Assembly (NCBI RefSeq): GCF_019393635.1
Contig: NC_057864.1
Location: forward strand, 476,550,617 to 476,614,616
Direction of reading: 5' to 3'
DNA from: Dromiciops gliroides
Lineage: Eukaryota; Chordata; Mammalia; Microbiotheria; Microbiotheriidae
DNA length: 64,000 nt
Part shown: positions 42,885-52,639 of the stretch, piece after piece
How the letters are laid out: the number at the start of each line of letters is the position of its first letter
Numbering within the stretch: the first letter of the stretch is position 1
Program-made: the position numbers and the translations under genes
Notes under the pieces: model-generated
Seen by the model: only the letters and a program-made list of their open reading frames with translations
Databases searched by the model: none
Told to the model about the DNA's origin: nothing

Positions 42885-43030
42885 TCCCAAAGCCCATTGG
42901 ACGGGACTCCCTTCTCATTGGTGGAGAGCAATGTCCCGCCCCTCACACAAGCTTCCCCACCAATGAGGAGGAAGGCCAGCCAATGTGCCCTGGGGCGGAG
43001 CTGCACAGCCCCACCCCCCAATCCAATTTA
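42885..43030. promoter_or_regulatory. CCAAT/GC-box cluster upstream of TBL2
   Basis: Five CCAAT boxes in mixed orientation: ATTGG at 42896-42900 and 42917-42921, CCAAT at 42960-42964, 42980-42984 and 43023-43027. Two GC boxes lie among them (CCCGCCCC at 42935-42942, GGGGCGG at 42992-42998). All fall within about 135 bp. This is an NF-Y/Sp1-type promoter arrangement about 1 kb before the TBL2 start codon. Activity is inferred. Confidence 0.5.
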
Positions 43031-43149
43031 GTGCCAGTCATGTCACCCAGATCTCATTGCCCTCTTCCAGAAGGAAGGACAACCAACCACTACCAGTCTG
43101 GACAATAAATAATTTTTAACCCATTTCGTTTTTCTTGGCAGCCAGGGTT

Positions 43150-43395
43150 GGCCAAGGGCCACTAGGTGGCGCCATGGCACATAGAGTGTCTGGCCTTAAG
43201 TCAGGAAGACTTATCATCCTGAGTTCAAATCCAGCCTAAAACACTTAATAGCTGTGTGACCCTGGGCAAGTCATGTCACCCTGTTTGCCTCAGTTTCCTC
43301 ATCTGTCAAATGAGCTGGAGAAGGAAATGGCAACCACTCAGTATCTTTGCCAAGAAAACCCCAAATGGGGTCGGGCACGACTAAACAAACAAGAG
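43150..43395 (+). mobile_element. RTE-tailed SINE, sense
   Basis: 'ccactaggtggcgccatggc' head, 'cctgagttcaaatccagcct' middle, 'ggagaaggaaatggcaacca' and 'ccaaatggggtcgggcacga' tail. It sits between the CCAAT cluster and the TBL2 CpG island. Confidence 0.82.
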
Positions 43396-43849
43396 GTTTC
43401 GACGAGGTCAGTCAGTAAGCACTTATTAAGTGCCTACTGTGTACAGCTCCCCATTTATGACTCCAGGACTAGATTAAATCTGGGGGAGGGGAGAAAGGCT
43501 TCTGATCGCAGAGGGCCCTCGCTGGAGGGGAGGGGGCAGGGTCTTGACCAAGGTCACAGGGGGTTTTCATTCCTGGTCCCACGGGCATAGGAGCTCCATG
43601 GGAGGGCTGAGGGAGGGGGAAAGGGCAGGGTTGGGGGGGGGGATTTGCCTTTCTTTGTCCTCCCCAGCATTTAGCAGTGCCTGTATACAGTGGGCGCTTA
43701 ATATATAATACCCAACTGAGAATGGGGCGCCTACTGGCCCAAGGTCACGCAGCCCGTAAGGGGCCATTAGGTGCAGATGGCGGGCGGCACCTCTCGCAGG
43801 CCTCAGTTTCCCTCCTTCGCCCAGCCCCTCCCCCGGCAGGCGGATGTCC
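43396..43849. other. TBL2 upstream flank
   Basis: Contains short L2-like ('aagcacttattaagtgccta', 43415-43450) and MIR-like antisense ('ggcccaaggtcacgcagccc', about 43735-43760) remnants and otherwise unique GC-rich DNA. Confidence 0.6.
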
Positions 43850-44023
43850 AGTCTGTTCGGCCCCTGACGCCATCGCGCCATCGCGCCGCCGCGCCTGCGC
43901 CCTGCTGCTCCCGACGTACGCGGCCCCGCGGTGGGCGTGCTCGCGCCCGCGCCCGGCCCCGCCCCGGCCGCGCCGCCGAGACCCTCCCCCTCCCCCCCAT
44001 CGAGGTGGCAGCAGCAACGGAAG

Positions 44024-44144
44024 ATGGAGGTAACGCAGATGCTGGTGGTGTTGCTGCTGTTCGGGTTGTTAGCCCTGCTGATAGTGGCGCTCGCAGCGCA
44101 GGGCCGGAAACAGTGGAACAAGAAATCCCGCAGCCACAGGGACG
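44024..44144 (+). CDS. TBL2: TBL2 exon 1
   Basis: Forty codons plus one base: MEVTQMLVVLLLFGLLALLI, then VALAAQGRKQWNKKSRSHRD. It encodes the signal-anchor helix. Only the general pattern (ME-x-x-QM plus a leucine-rich helix) agrees with human; the residues have changed much. Confidence 0.9.
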
Positions 44145-47100
44145 GTAAGCGCCGGAACTCCAAGGCGGTTTAACCGACGGCGCGGCCTAAGTACTGCTAT
44201 CGAGGATCTGAGGAGCTGTGCACGGGGGCTACGGGTGCCCAGAGGGGCGGAGGGGGCGGTGCCCTGCCGAAGCTACGGGTGCCGGAAGGGATCTAGAGGG
44301 AGGGGGCCCGGAGGAGCTACGGGTGCCGGGAGGGAAGGAGGGGACGGAAGTGGCGGGGGCTGGGCGAAGCTACGGGTGCCCGGAGAGGTAAGAGGCTAGG
44401 AAAGACGCGGGCTACGGGTGCCCGGAGGGGACAGCGATTCGCTTTTCGGGCCGGGCTAGGCCTGCGACTGGTGGGATGGGGAGGAGCTTGAAAAGACACG
44501 TGGCACATGGTGCTGGCAAAGAGCTATGGGGACGCTGTGTGGGCGGGGCCGACTGGGCTTTCCCTTCCCCCACGAGGAAACTTCTTTCCTGGAACACGTT
44601 CCCCTGTAATCCAAGCCTGCCTCTAACTTCCCGGGCCTCAGTTTCCCTAGCTATGAGAAAAGGTTAACCTCTGTCAAGCCCCTCTGAAGCGGTGCTGTGG
44701 GCAAGATCAGTCAACCAATCAACGAAAAAGCAGTTTGCAAACGCTCTCTGTGCTTCGGTTGGGGGTGGGGTGGAGGCTGCCCCTGCCTTCAGGGAGCTTA
44801 GATTCTAATGCTTGTGCTTTTGGAGGCCTCGCAAATGCAGATTAATTATTACAGGGTATGCCTGCTGCTATAGGAGGCCTCGGAGATTCCAAGAGGCTTA
44901 GATGGAGAGCATCCGAGGCCAGCCAGGAAGCTAGGAGCTGGACAGCTGGACCTTAGCACCACCCCACCCCAGAGACCACGATTTGCTTTAAAATAAAATT
45001 TTGCTAGTGATCTTTTGTTTTTACCTCATTGATTCCCCACTGTTCCGCCACACACACACTCACCGCTTCCCAAAGAGCCATAAAAGACTGACAAAATTAC
45101 CAAACAGATCAAAGATATCTGACCTTTTGTGTAAGAGCCCACACCTCCAAGAAGCAGGGAAGATTCTCATGCCTCTTCTTAGTCCTTCTAATTTTGAAGC
45201 ATTTAATTTCAGTGGCTTGTTTGCTGGCTTTTCCATTGTTATAGTCACTGTGGATTGTTTTCCTGTCTCTGCTTATTTCACATTGTGTCAGTTCATGTAA
45301 GTCTTTTCATACTCCTTTCTGGGTTGAGCACAAAGTAATTGGGTCAGGGAGGAGTTCTGGGGCAACTGAGAAAAAACATCCTGCTATAGGGGCTGCTTGA
45401 GTGTAGATTTGAAGGAAACTAGGGATTCTGAGAGGTAGAGGGAGGGTGGGGCATTGGGAGACCACCAGTGCCAAAGGAGGGAGGCAGGAGATGAGTGTCA
45501 TGGGTGGAGAACAGTAAACCCTGTTTGTTGTTTAGTCGTTTTTCAGTTGTGTTCAATTCTTTGTGACCCTATTTGGGGTTTTCTCGGCAAAGACACTGGA
45601 GTGCTTTGCCATTTCCTACTCCTGCTCACTTTGCAGGTGAGAAAACTGAGACAAACAGGGTCCCACAGCTAGAAGTATCTGAGGCCAGATCTGAACTCCA
45701 GTTTTGACTCCAAGCCCAGTGCTCTATGCACTAAGCCACCCAGCTATCCTCAGTCTTACTTAACTATACCATAAGGTCCAGGAAGGAGAGCACTTTCTTA
45801 TTTTTTATTTATTTTTTTTTTTTAGTGAGGCAATTGAGGTTAAGTGACTTGCCCAGGGTCACACAGCTAGTAAGTGTTAAGTGTCTGAGGCTGGATTTGA
45901 ACTCAGGTCCTCCTGACTCCAGGGCTGGTGCTCTATCCACTGCGCCACCTAGCTGCCGCAGGGGAGCACTTTCTAATAAGGCTAAAACTTAAGTTAGGGC
46001 CAAGTTGCAAAAGGCTCCAAATGCCCCAAAGTGAATTTTATATTTGGTCACGGAGGCCACATGGAGCCACTGACCATAACCATACCTGCGTGCATGCGTG
46101 TGCTCTCCGAAAGTCGCTTGGTCAGCTTTGCTCAAGAGAGACTGGAGAGGAAGGCCAGCAAGAAAGAAGCCTGTGGCAGTCTCTGGTGTTTAGTACATGA
46201 GTCACGGTGTTGACTGTTTGGAGAGAAGGGGATGGATATGAGAGATGTGGGGAAAGAAATGGCAAAATGTGCCGAGTGATTGGGACTGAGAATGATGTGA
46301 GGGGCAGCTAGGTGGCGCAGTGGATAGAGCACCGGCCCTGGATTCAGGAGGACCTGAGTTCAAATCCAGCCTCCGACACTTAACACTTAACTAATTGTGT
46401 GACCCTGGGCAAGTCGCTTAACCCCAATTGCCCCACAAAAAAAAAAAAGAGAGAATAATGTAAAGGTGGGGAGCCTTGGTCATTCATTTGACAAACCAGG
46501 ACACTGAGGCCCAGAGGTTGGCCGGCTCCCCTGCCCAGTGTCTTAGAAGGCTCCTGTGAGCTCCCCTTGTGCCCAGCTCTGTGTTAAGGACCAACACCCC
46601 CAGTCCTGTTAGAGCCCTGAGAGACTTCTCTCTTACAGATGGGAAATCAAATGGAATTTCATTCCATAAATGCCAAGTGCACAAAAAACAAAAGCAACGA
46701 CACCGGAAGGAAAAGCCTCACCAACACATTTTTATCCATGCTCTTCAGGCCGCCGTCTTGAAGGTAATGCAGCCTTTTCACCCTGGGCATGAGCTCATAC
46801 ACATGTACCTTTCTACACCCCGGGACTCAGTGGGCAAACCCTTTGCATCTCACAAGAACCACAAGTAAACTTTCCTCCACTTGCTTTCTGGCCTGGGTCA
46901 ATAAGAAAACCTGCATCTAATTCCAATCTTAATACCATTAATTGGGGCTGTTGCACTCCTCTAGGTCTCAGGGGACACATGCCAGGCCATCAGATCCTAG
47001 GGGAATGGGGAGTAGAAGAACTTCCAGAGCTGCTTGGGGAATCTGCCCAGTCTGTGGCAAAATTACCCTTCTTTCTCCCCCAGAGCCATGGCGGGAATGT

Positions 47101-49880
47101 CACTAGCATGGACTTCAGCAACAACGGTAAATATTTGGCAACCTGTGCCGATGACCGCACCATCCACATCTGGAGCACCAAGGACTTCCTGCAGCGTGAA
47201 CATCGCAGTCTTCGAGTTAATGTGAAATTGGACCATGCCACCTTGGTGCGCTTCAGCCCTGACTACAGGTGGGATGGGGTGGGGCCTCAAGCCTACACAA
47301 GCACAGCTCTTGGGGCCTCATCCTTCTAGGGTTTGCTCAGAGAGCACCCCTCGCTGCCCTTTGGCACTTGGCAGAGAGGACCAGGCAGCTAGGAGACTGT
47401 CCTGAACGCTGTACGTCTCTGGAAGGAGGGATATGCAACAGTGCTCCCATGCATTGGGTCTCCTTTGGGCTTCCAGGGTCATTCCAAGGGTCTCCCTTTG
47501 AGAACAAGACCTTTCTTACTTTGGAGACTGACAAAGGGGGGTCCAGGGGTGTGGGAGAACCCAAGCCAATATCAGCATCTGAGAAGGACCCAATGGGCAA
47601 AGCCCTCAAGCAGAGACTGAAGGGAGTCTTTGTAACCTGATTGTTTCCCATCTGTCCCCAGAGCTTTGGTCACCTGGCTGGCTAATGCAGACACTATCCG
47701 TATTTTCAAGATGAGCAAGAAAGAAGATGGTAGCAATAGTTTCCAGCCTATTGCAGACGACTTTCCTAAGAGGCACAAGGCACCAGTCATCAACATTGGC
47801 ATTGCCGAGACAGGTGAGAGGTTGCCAGGACAGAGCCTCTGGAAGGAGACCATTCAGACTGAGGTTGTGACTGGGCCTAGGAAAATATAGCTCTGAACAA
47901 AAGAGTTACACGAGCACACTTCATAGCACTAACAGCTAGAGCTGGAAGAGACCTGTGGCCACTAGGCCAGACCTCACCTTTTGCAGATGAAGAAACTCAG
48001 GCTCTGAGGAGTTAGGTGACTTCCCCAAGATCACACAGGTTGTTGTTGTCAGAGACAAGATGGCAGCCTAGTTCCCTCCAGGGCCAACTCGTACCATATT
48101 AGGTGGCCCCTTTTTCTCACACACATACACACACATACACACACACACACGCATATATATAAACCAATAAACTTATGTCATCATAATTTCAGAGACATTA
48201 CTGGGGAGGGTTTTTTTGTTTGTTTTTTTTAGTGAGGCAATTGGGGTTAAGTGACTTGCCCAGGGTCACACAGCTAGTAAGTGTTTAGTGTCTGAGGCCA
48301 GATTTGAACTCAGGTCCTCCTGAATCCAGGGCTGGTGCTCTATCCACTGCGCCACCTAGCTGCCCCTGGGGGATTTTTTTAAGGAGCTTACTGCAAAATT
48401 AAGGTAGTTATATTCCCACATTCTACAGAAAAAACAATTGAAGGCTTCTAGGTTTATTGGGACCCAGTCGGGAGAAAGGGACCTCTCTGTTCACCACAGT
48501 GTTGAGGTCCTGCTTTCCAAGATTCCCTTGAGCAAAGCATTGAGACCTCCACAGTCACAGTCACAGTCACAATGGTGGGAAGGACATTGAGGTTTAATTG
48601 ATCCTTTTTATGGAAGGGAGGAGGGGACAGCTAGGTGGCACAGTGGATAAAGCGCCAGCCCTAGAGTCAGGAGGACCTGAGTTCAAATCTAGCCTCAGAC
48701 ACTTGACACTAGCTATGTGACCCTGGGCAAGTCACTTAACTTTCATTGTCCCACAAAAAAAGAAAAGTAAAAATTTTGAAAAAGGAAGGGAGAATAAGTA
48801 AAACAGTATTGAGCATAGGGAGACAATGGGGAGCCACCCTGCCTTCTGTCACCAGTCTGTACCTGCCTGTCTCTTAGGAAAGTTCATCATGTCTGTCTCC
48901 AGTGACACTACAATCATCATTTGGACGCTCAAGGGGGAAGTGCTATCCATCATCAACACGAACCAGATGAACAACACCTATGCAGTCATCTCCCCTTGCA
49001 GCCGGTGAGGATGCGGGGAGGGGCAGGGAAGCATGGAAGGAGGAAAGGGCAGAGCCTTTGGAGACAGAGACCCAGCTCCAGGACGTGTCTTAAACCAGCC
49101 CTTGGTTCTGTGTGGCAGATTTGTGGGTTCGTGTGGCTTCACTCCAGACGCTAAAGTTTGGGAAGTTTGCTTCAGCAAAAGTGGGCAATTCCGGGAAGTG
49201 GCCCGTGCCTTTGAACTGAAGGGCCACACCGCTGGCATCCACTACTTGGCTTTCTCCAGCGACTCCTGTCGGTGAGTAGACTCCCTTGTCAGTGACTTTC
49301 CCCTGCCCCTCCCCAGCAGCCACAGTAGGATCTGCCTTGCTTGACTCCATCTGCTTCTGTCCCCTCCCTAACAGTGTGTTCAGAGCCAGAGTTAGGGTCT
49401 CTTTTTCACTGCTTTAGGATGGCGACCATCTCCAAGGATGGGACATGGAAGTTGTGGGCCACAGACGTAGAATACAAGCTGCAGCAAGACCCCTATCTCC
49501 TGTTGACAGGCCTGTATGATGAGGCAGCCACCATGCCTTGCATCCTGGCCCTCTCTCCAGATGCCCAGGTCTTGGCTCTGGCCAGCAGCAACAACATACG
49601 GCTCTATAACACAAAGCGAGGCGAGGAAGAAGAGAACTTCTACAAGGTCCATGGGGAGCGGGTGGCCGAAATGACCTTTGACACCACAGGTCGGTTCCTG
49701 GCTTCCTGTGGTGACAAGGTGGTGAGGGTCTTTCATAACACCACTGGCCAGAGGGCCATAGTGGAAGAGATACGGGGACTCCTCAAAAGAGCCCCCACCG
49801 AGACCACCCGACAGAGGCTGAATCAGCAACTGATCCAAGCCCAGGCTACTCTCAAAAAGCTAGGGGCCGTGAAGGTCTGA
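44024..49880 (+). CDS. TBL2: TBL2, transducin beta-like 2, complete
   Basis: TBL2 is an ER-membrane WD40 protein that binds PERK and takes part in the unfolded-protein and nutrient stress response in mammals. Seven exons join in phase: 44024-44144, 46639-46763, 47084-47268, 47662-47813, 48878-49004, 49119-49271, 49418-49880. The product has 441 residues (human about 447). An N-terminal hydrophobic segment (about 7-25, LVVLLLFGLLALLIVALAA) is followed by a basic linker and WD repeats. WD-type endings are IHIWS (109-113), IIIWT (207-211), KVWEV (249-253) and WKLWA (298-302). All splice sites are GT-AG. The start ATG has A at -3 and G at +4. It lies 23 kb downstream of MLXIPL in the same orientation, as in the human Williams region. 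Confidence 0.97.
44228..44422 (+). repeat. Five-copy 44-bp repeat in TBL2 intron 1
   Basis: The exact 12-mer GCTACGGGTGCC occurs at 44228-44239, 44272-44283, 44316-44327, 44369-44380 and 44411-44422, at spacings of 44, 44, 53 and 42 bp. The sequence between copies is GGAGGGG-rich and partly conserved. Confidence 0.93.
45525..45758 (-). mobile_element. RTE-tailed SINE, antisense
   Basis: 'ttgttgtttagtcgtttttc', 'ttctttgtgaccctatttgg', 'gagtgctttgccatttccta', then 'ctatgcactaagccacccag' head. Confidence 0.82.
45799..45963 (-). mobile_element. CORE-SINE (WSINE1/MAR1-type)
   Basis: Antisense full-length copy. Perfect 11-bp TSD gagcactttct (45788-45798 and 45964-45974). Confidence 0.92.
46301..46448 (+). 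mobile_element. CORE-SINE (WSINE1/MAR1-type)
   Basis: Sense full-length copy with an A-tail. Left flank gagaatgatgt and right flank gagaataatgt form a TSD with one mismatch. It ends about 190 bp before exon 2. Confidence 0.9.
46639..46763 (+). CDS. TBL2: TBL2 exon 2
   Basis: 125 nt. Split Asp, GKSNGISFHKCQVHKKQKQR, HRKEKPHQHIFIHALQAAVL, K. The strongly basic linker (KKQKQR, RKEKP) matches human KKQKQ...RKEKPQQH and lies just after the membrane anchor. Confidence 0.95.
46764..47083 (+). other. TBL2: TBL2 intron 2
   Basis: 320 nt of unique intron. No repeat recognised. Confidence 0.7.
47084..47268 (+). CDS. TBL2: TBL2 exon 3, first WD repeat
   Basis: 185 nt. SHGGNVTSMDFSNNGKYLAT, CADDRTIHIWSTKDFLQREH, then RSLRVNVKLDHATLVRFSPD. 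Has the GH-like start and WS end of a WD blade; nearly identical to human. Confidence 0.97.
47269..47661 (+). other. TBL2: TBL2 intron 3
   Basis: 393 nt, unique. The open frames here are chance. Confidence 0.7.
47662..47813 (+). CDS. TBL2: TBL2 exon 4
   Basis: 152 nt. Split Arg, ALVTWLANADTIRIFKMSKK, EDGSNSFQPIADDFPKRHKA, PVINIGIAET, split Gly. Corresponds to human VWLANGDTLRVFKM...FPKKHKAPVIDIGIANTG. Confidence 0.96.
48118..48162. repeat. (CA)n/(TA)n microsatellite
   Basis: CACACATA-type repeats ending in GCATATATATA within TBL2 intron 4. Confidence 0.9.
48212..48367 (-). mobile_element. CORE-SINE (WSINE1/MAR1-type)
   Basis: Antisense full-length copy. Flanks 'ggggagggttttttt' and 'tgggggattttttt' look like a mutated TSD. 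Confidence 0.9.
48619..48768 (+). mobile_element. CORE-SINE (WSINE1/MAR1-type)
   Basis: Sense copy missing the 'ttact' of 'cacttactagct'. The flank 'ggaaggga' on both sides suggests a TSD. Confidence 0.9.
48878..49004 (+). CDS. TBL2: TBL2 exon 5
   Basis: 127 nt. KFIMSVSSDTTIIIWTLKGE, VLSIINTNQMNNTYAVISPC, S, split Arg. WD blade ending IIIWT; matches human KFIMTASSDTTVLIWSLKGQ. Confidence 0.97.
49119..49271 (+). CDS. TBL2: TBL2 exon 6
   Basis: 153 nt. FVGSCGFTPDAKVWEVCFSK, SGQFREVARAFELKGHTAGI, HYLAFSSDSC, split Arg. Carries the KVWEV and LKGHTA WD motifs. Confidence 0.97.
49418..49880 (+). CDS. TBL2: TBL2 exon 7 and stop
   Basis: 463 nt. MATISKDGTWKLWATDVEYK opens the last blades; LALSPDAQVLALASSNNIRL and FDTTGRFLASCGDKVVRVFH follow. 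The C-terminus is a helical RQRLNQQLIQAQATLKKLGA VKV tail, then TGA. The reading frame begins at the TTTAG acceptor, not at upstream ATGs. Confidence 0.97.
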
Positions 49881-50434
49881 GCAAAGAAAAGTTGGACTTC
49901 GAAGGGAGCAGTGAGAGATGAGGGATCCGAGCCATAGATGCTCCTGCTCCCCCCTCTCTCTGGGCCCAGGAAAGCCTTGAAACGGGGGCATCCTCATAGG
50001 ATCTCCCGCTTGTTTCTCCCCTTTCCTTGCCCCTACCCACTTCTGCCTCACTAGACATTGTTTGGGCTGCAGACCAACACTAACCGCCCTTCCACCAGCC
50101 GAGGCCTGGTCCCAGGTCTCTGAAAACATTCCATGTTAGCATTCTGGCACCGGGAGAAGAGAAAATCTTTCTAGTCCCCCAGTTGTGTGACTCCAGGCCC
50201 ATGAGCCCATTGTCTTGGCAGCTGCCTTTGTGCATAAGGTAGTAATTAATTATGGTGCTTTCTGTTCTGGGTCCAAGGCACAGATTCCAGCCAGACTTGG
50301 AGGGAAAGAGAAGTGAGCGGACCAGGTGGAGGGTCAAGTCAGAATGAACTTTTGTGGCAGCCCATTTATAGGCATGATTAGAGATAAGGACCAACTTTCA
50401 TTGAAGGGCAGAATGGGCAGGTGCTTTATTTCCA

Positions 50435-50440
50435 AATAAA
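50435..50440 (+). terminator. TBL2 proximal poly(A) signal candidate
   Basis: AATAAA 555 nt after the stop, within 'tccaaataaaagagctaggg'. Confidence 0.5.
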
Positions 50441-50737
50441 AGAGCTAGGGCCAAGAGATGTCAAAGTTGGGTCATTATTTACCCATGATTCTTGGCTTGG
50501 GGGCAACCCAGGCAGGCCACTAACTCTTCTGTTCTGTTTTCTTCCATTCCATAGTTTGTAAAAGTTGAGGAACGATACCCACCTGTTAACCTACCTCACA
50601 GGGGTGTTGTGAGGGTGGATGAGAGTGTGTCACGTGCTTCCGTTTTGGACAAAAGATGCTAAAGCTTTCAATATGCTGTGTGTTGTCATATTTTCACTAT
50701 GACTTGGTGGAAGCCGGCAGTCAAATGTGCTGGTGAA

Positions 50738-50743
50738 AATAAA
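50738..50743 (+). terminator. TBL2 distal poly(A) signal candidate
   Basis: AATAAA in 'ggtgaaaataaatttggaac', about 860 nt after the stop. It is preceded by a T-rich, GT-rich region. Confidence 0.5.
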
Positions 50744-50760
50744 TTTGGAACGTTTGAATC

Positions 50761-52294
50761 ATTTTGAAGCTGAGGTGGGGAGGGGCAAGCCACAGCCCCT
50801 GCTCTCCCAGTGGGTCCAGAGAGGCCACATGTGCTGATTCAGAGTAGGCCCTGGGGGCCTGGCTTCCTTGGGCTCTGTTACCAGCATCCACCAAGCTTGT
50901 TCACAGCTCCGGCTATGGTGTTCCTCTTGCCACCTTCATCAATTATCTTTTCTAAATTTTCTTCAATGGTTGGAGTTCCAATTCATACCCTTTTCAACAT
51001 CCACTCCATTCAATTCCACAGGAATTGATTGGGTGTTTGTTAGGTTCTAGGCACTCTGCTAGCTTCTGGGTATACAAAGAAAAATGAACTAGTCCCTGCC
51101 CCAAGGAGTTTATGTTCTCCTGGGGGGGGGGGGTGGCGAAGACAGGGGGCAGGATAGCAGGGACCCAAGAAAAGGATAAAGTACCTTTTTTCTTAGGGAG
51201 GCAGGGGTGAGCACCAGCAGCTTTGCAAAGGAGGTGACATCAGAGCTAACCCTGGAAGGAAAAGCATTCCAGGTTAGGAGAGTCAGCCAAAGTGCAGACA
51301 CAAGCAAGAGTGAACGCCATGCACAGGGCAATAGCTAGAAGGAAGAATGGATGCATCATGACAGTGTTGTGAAGTTAGGTTGGAGCTTAGGACAGCAGGA
51401 GGATCCAATTTTGACACAACCTCAACCGGGGGCCTCAGACACTACCCCCACTTCACCGCTCCGTCCCCAGTTACTAGGACAAAGGCTGAGGCTGAGGAGG
51501 GAGAACTACAGGAGCAGAGTAGAGGAAACACATTTACCTGCCTCAGAATTGCCACAGGTAGGAATTATTTTTGATATTTTTCCCTGTTTTACACCTTGCT
51601 TGATTAGGATAATAAGACAACCACCCATTACCTCTGCTTGCATCCGTCATGGAATCTATGATTTTACAGATGTGTGGGAAGCACAATGAGAGGACCCCCT
51701 GAGCCAGAGCCTTCTCCCAAGGGGCTGACATCTCATTAGGAAATAGAAGATCAGAAGTGGAGCCCAAGGGAAATGGAGACAGTGGAGAGTGTCACCTGGA
51801 AGATGAGGAAAAGTTTCAAGGAGGAGATGATCCGAGTTGAGCCTCAAAGGAAGAGAGATTTTGGACAGGGTTTCTGGCTTGGGGAACAGCTTGTGTGAAC
51901 GCAGTCAGGAAATGGAGTTTCAAATTTGGGGAATGGCTAATGCTCCAGATTGGCTTAAGTCCTAGTATAATGGAGGAGTCTCTGCAGAATGTAAATGTAA
52001 GAGGGATTCCTGATAAACTGGCTGATTTTCCAGATACTCCTTTATGTAAATGACATACTGATTGCATGAAGCCTTAAATGAGATTGAGACAGCAATTCAC
52101 ATAAGAACTAAGTGGGTAAAAAAAAAATTATGTTGGCTGGACTGACATGTGGTCGGATGGGTAACTCACTGAATTCTACCATCAGCACCATCTGTTTGGT
52201 CAGATAACCACAGATTGATGAGAATAGGGACTGAGAACTGAGTAGAAGGGAGAGCAGGCATTCCAGCTAGAAAACCAGAGGACTTTTAGTGGTC
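50761..52294. other. Intergenic downstream of TBL2
   Basis: Mostly old repeats. 51010-51330 and about 51640-51930 look like antisense L2-associated sequence ('ggttctaggcactctgctag', 'cctgccccaaggagtttatg', 'gagttgagcctcaaaggaag'). No gene seen. Confidence 0.55.
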
Positions 52295-52309
52295 AAAAGA
52301 TATTCAGTG

Positions 52310-52467
52310 GGGGACAGCTAGGTGGCGCAGTTGATAAAGCACCAGCCCTGGATTCAGGAGGACCTGAGTTCAAATCCGGCCTCAGACACTTGACACTTAC
52401 TAGTTGTGAGACCCTGGGCAAGTCACTTAACCCTCATTGCCCCACCCCAAAAAAAACCCAAAACCCT
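52310..52467 (+). mobile_element. CORE-SINE, first of a pair
   Basis: Sense full-length copy with an A/C-rich tail. Flanked by aaaagatattcagtg (52295-52309) and aaaacatattcccag (52468-52482). Confidence 0.88.
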
Positions 52468-52482
52468 AAAACATATTCCCAG

Positions 52483-52622
52483 GGAAGCTAGGTGGCACAA
52501 TGGATAAAGCACCAGCCCTGGATTCAGGAAAATCTGAGTTCAAATCTGGCTTCACACACTTGATACTAGCTGTGAGACCCTGGGCAAGTCACTTAACCCT
52601 CATTGCCCTGCAAAACAAAAAC
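52483..52622 (+). mobile_element. CORE-SINE, second of a pair
   Basis: Sense copy, followed by aaaagacattctgtg (52623-52637), a diverged copy of the same target word. Confidence 0.88.
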
Positions 52623-52639
52623 AAAAGACATTCTGTGAC

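Larger units (their letters stand above)
43850..44450 (+). promoter_or_regulatory. TBL2: TBL2 CpG-island promoter
   Basis: Dense CpG over about 600 bp spans the 5'UTR, exon 1 and start of intron 1, in contrast to the CpG-poor surroundings. Contains an NRF1-like site GCGCCTGCGC (43891-43900), repeated 'catcgcgcc' words (43871-43885) and GC-rich Sp1-type runs. No TATA box. Boundaries are by eye. Confidence 0.8.
45305..46290 (-). repeat. Old interspersed element split by two SINEs
   Basis: Left part has 'gagtgtagatttgaaggaaa' and 'cattgggagaccaccagtgc'. The right part has 'aataaggctaaaacttaagt' and 'gaattttatatttggtcacg' then 'ggagccactgaccataacca'. This resembles the long L2-associated mammalian repeat; no family name is certain. 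Confidence 0.45.
44145..46638 (+). other. TBL2: TBL2 intron 1
   Basis: 2.5 kb. Contains a 44-bp-period repeat (44228-44422) in the CpG island, an old interspersed element in two parts (about 45305-45520 and 45964-46290), an RTE-tailed SINE (45525-45758), and young CORE-SINEs (45799-45963 - and 46301-46448 +). Confidence 0.75.
47814..48877 (+). other. TBL2: TBL2 intron 4
   Basis: 1.06 kb. Contains a MIR-like antisense fragment (47930-48048), a CA/TA microsatellite (48118-48162), and CORE-SINEs at 48212-48367 (-) and 48619-48768 (+). Confidence 0.78.
49881..50760 (+). other. TBL2: Probable TBL2 3'UTR
   Basis: Unique sequence after the stop, with two candidate poly(A) signals: AATAAA at 50435-50440 and 50738-50743. 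No young transposon lies between the stop and the second signal. Confidence 0.6.

Noticed and set aside
43567..44163. 198-codon antisense open frame over the TBL2 promoter
   Set aside because: CpG-island GC bias produces long open frames on both strands. It overlaps TBL2 exon 1 antisense and encodes low-complexity Gly/Ala/Arg sequence.
49341..49417. Earlier start of TBL2 exon 7 frame at 49341
   Set aside because: The open frame extends upstream into intron 6; the acceptor at 49416-49417 and homology place the exon start at 49418.
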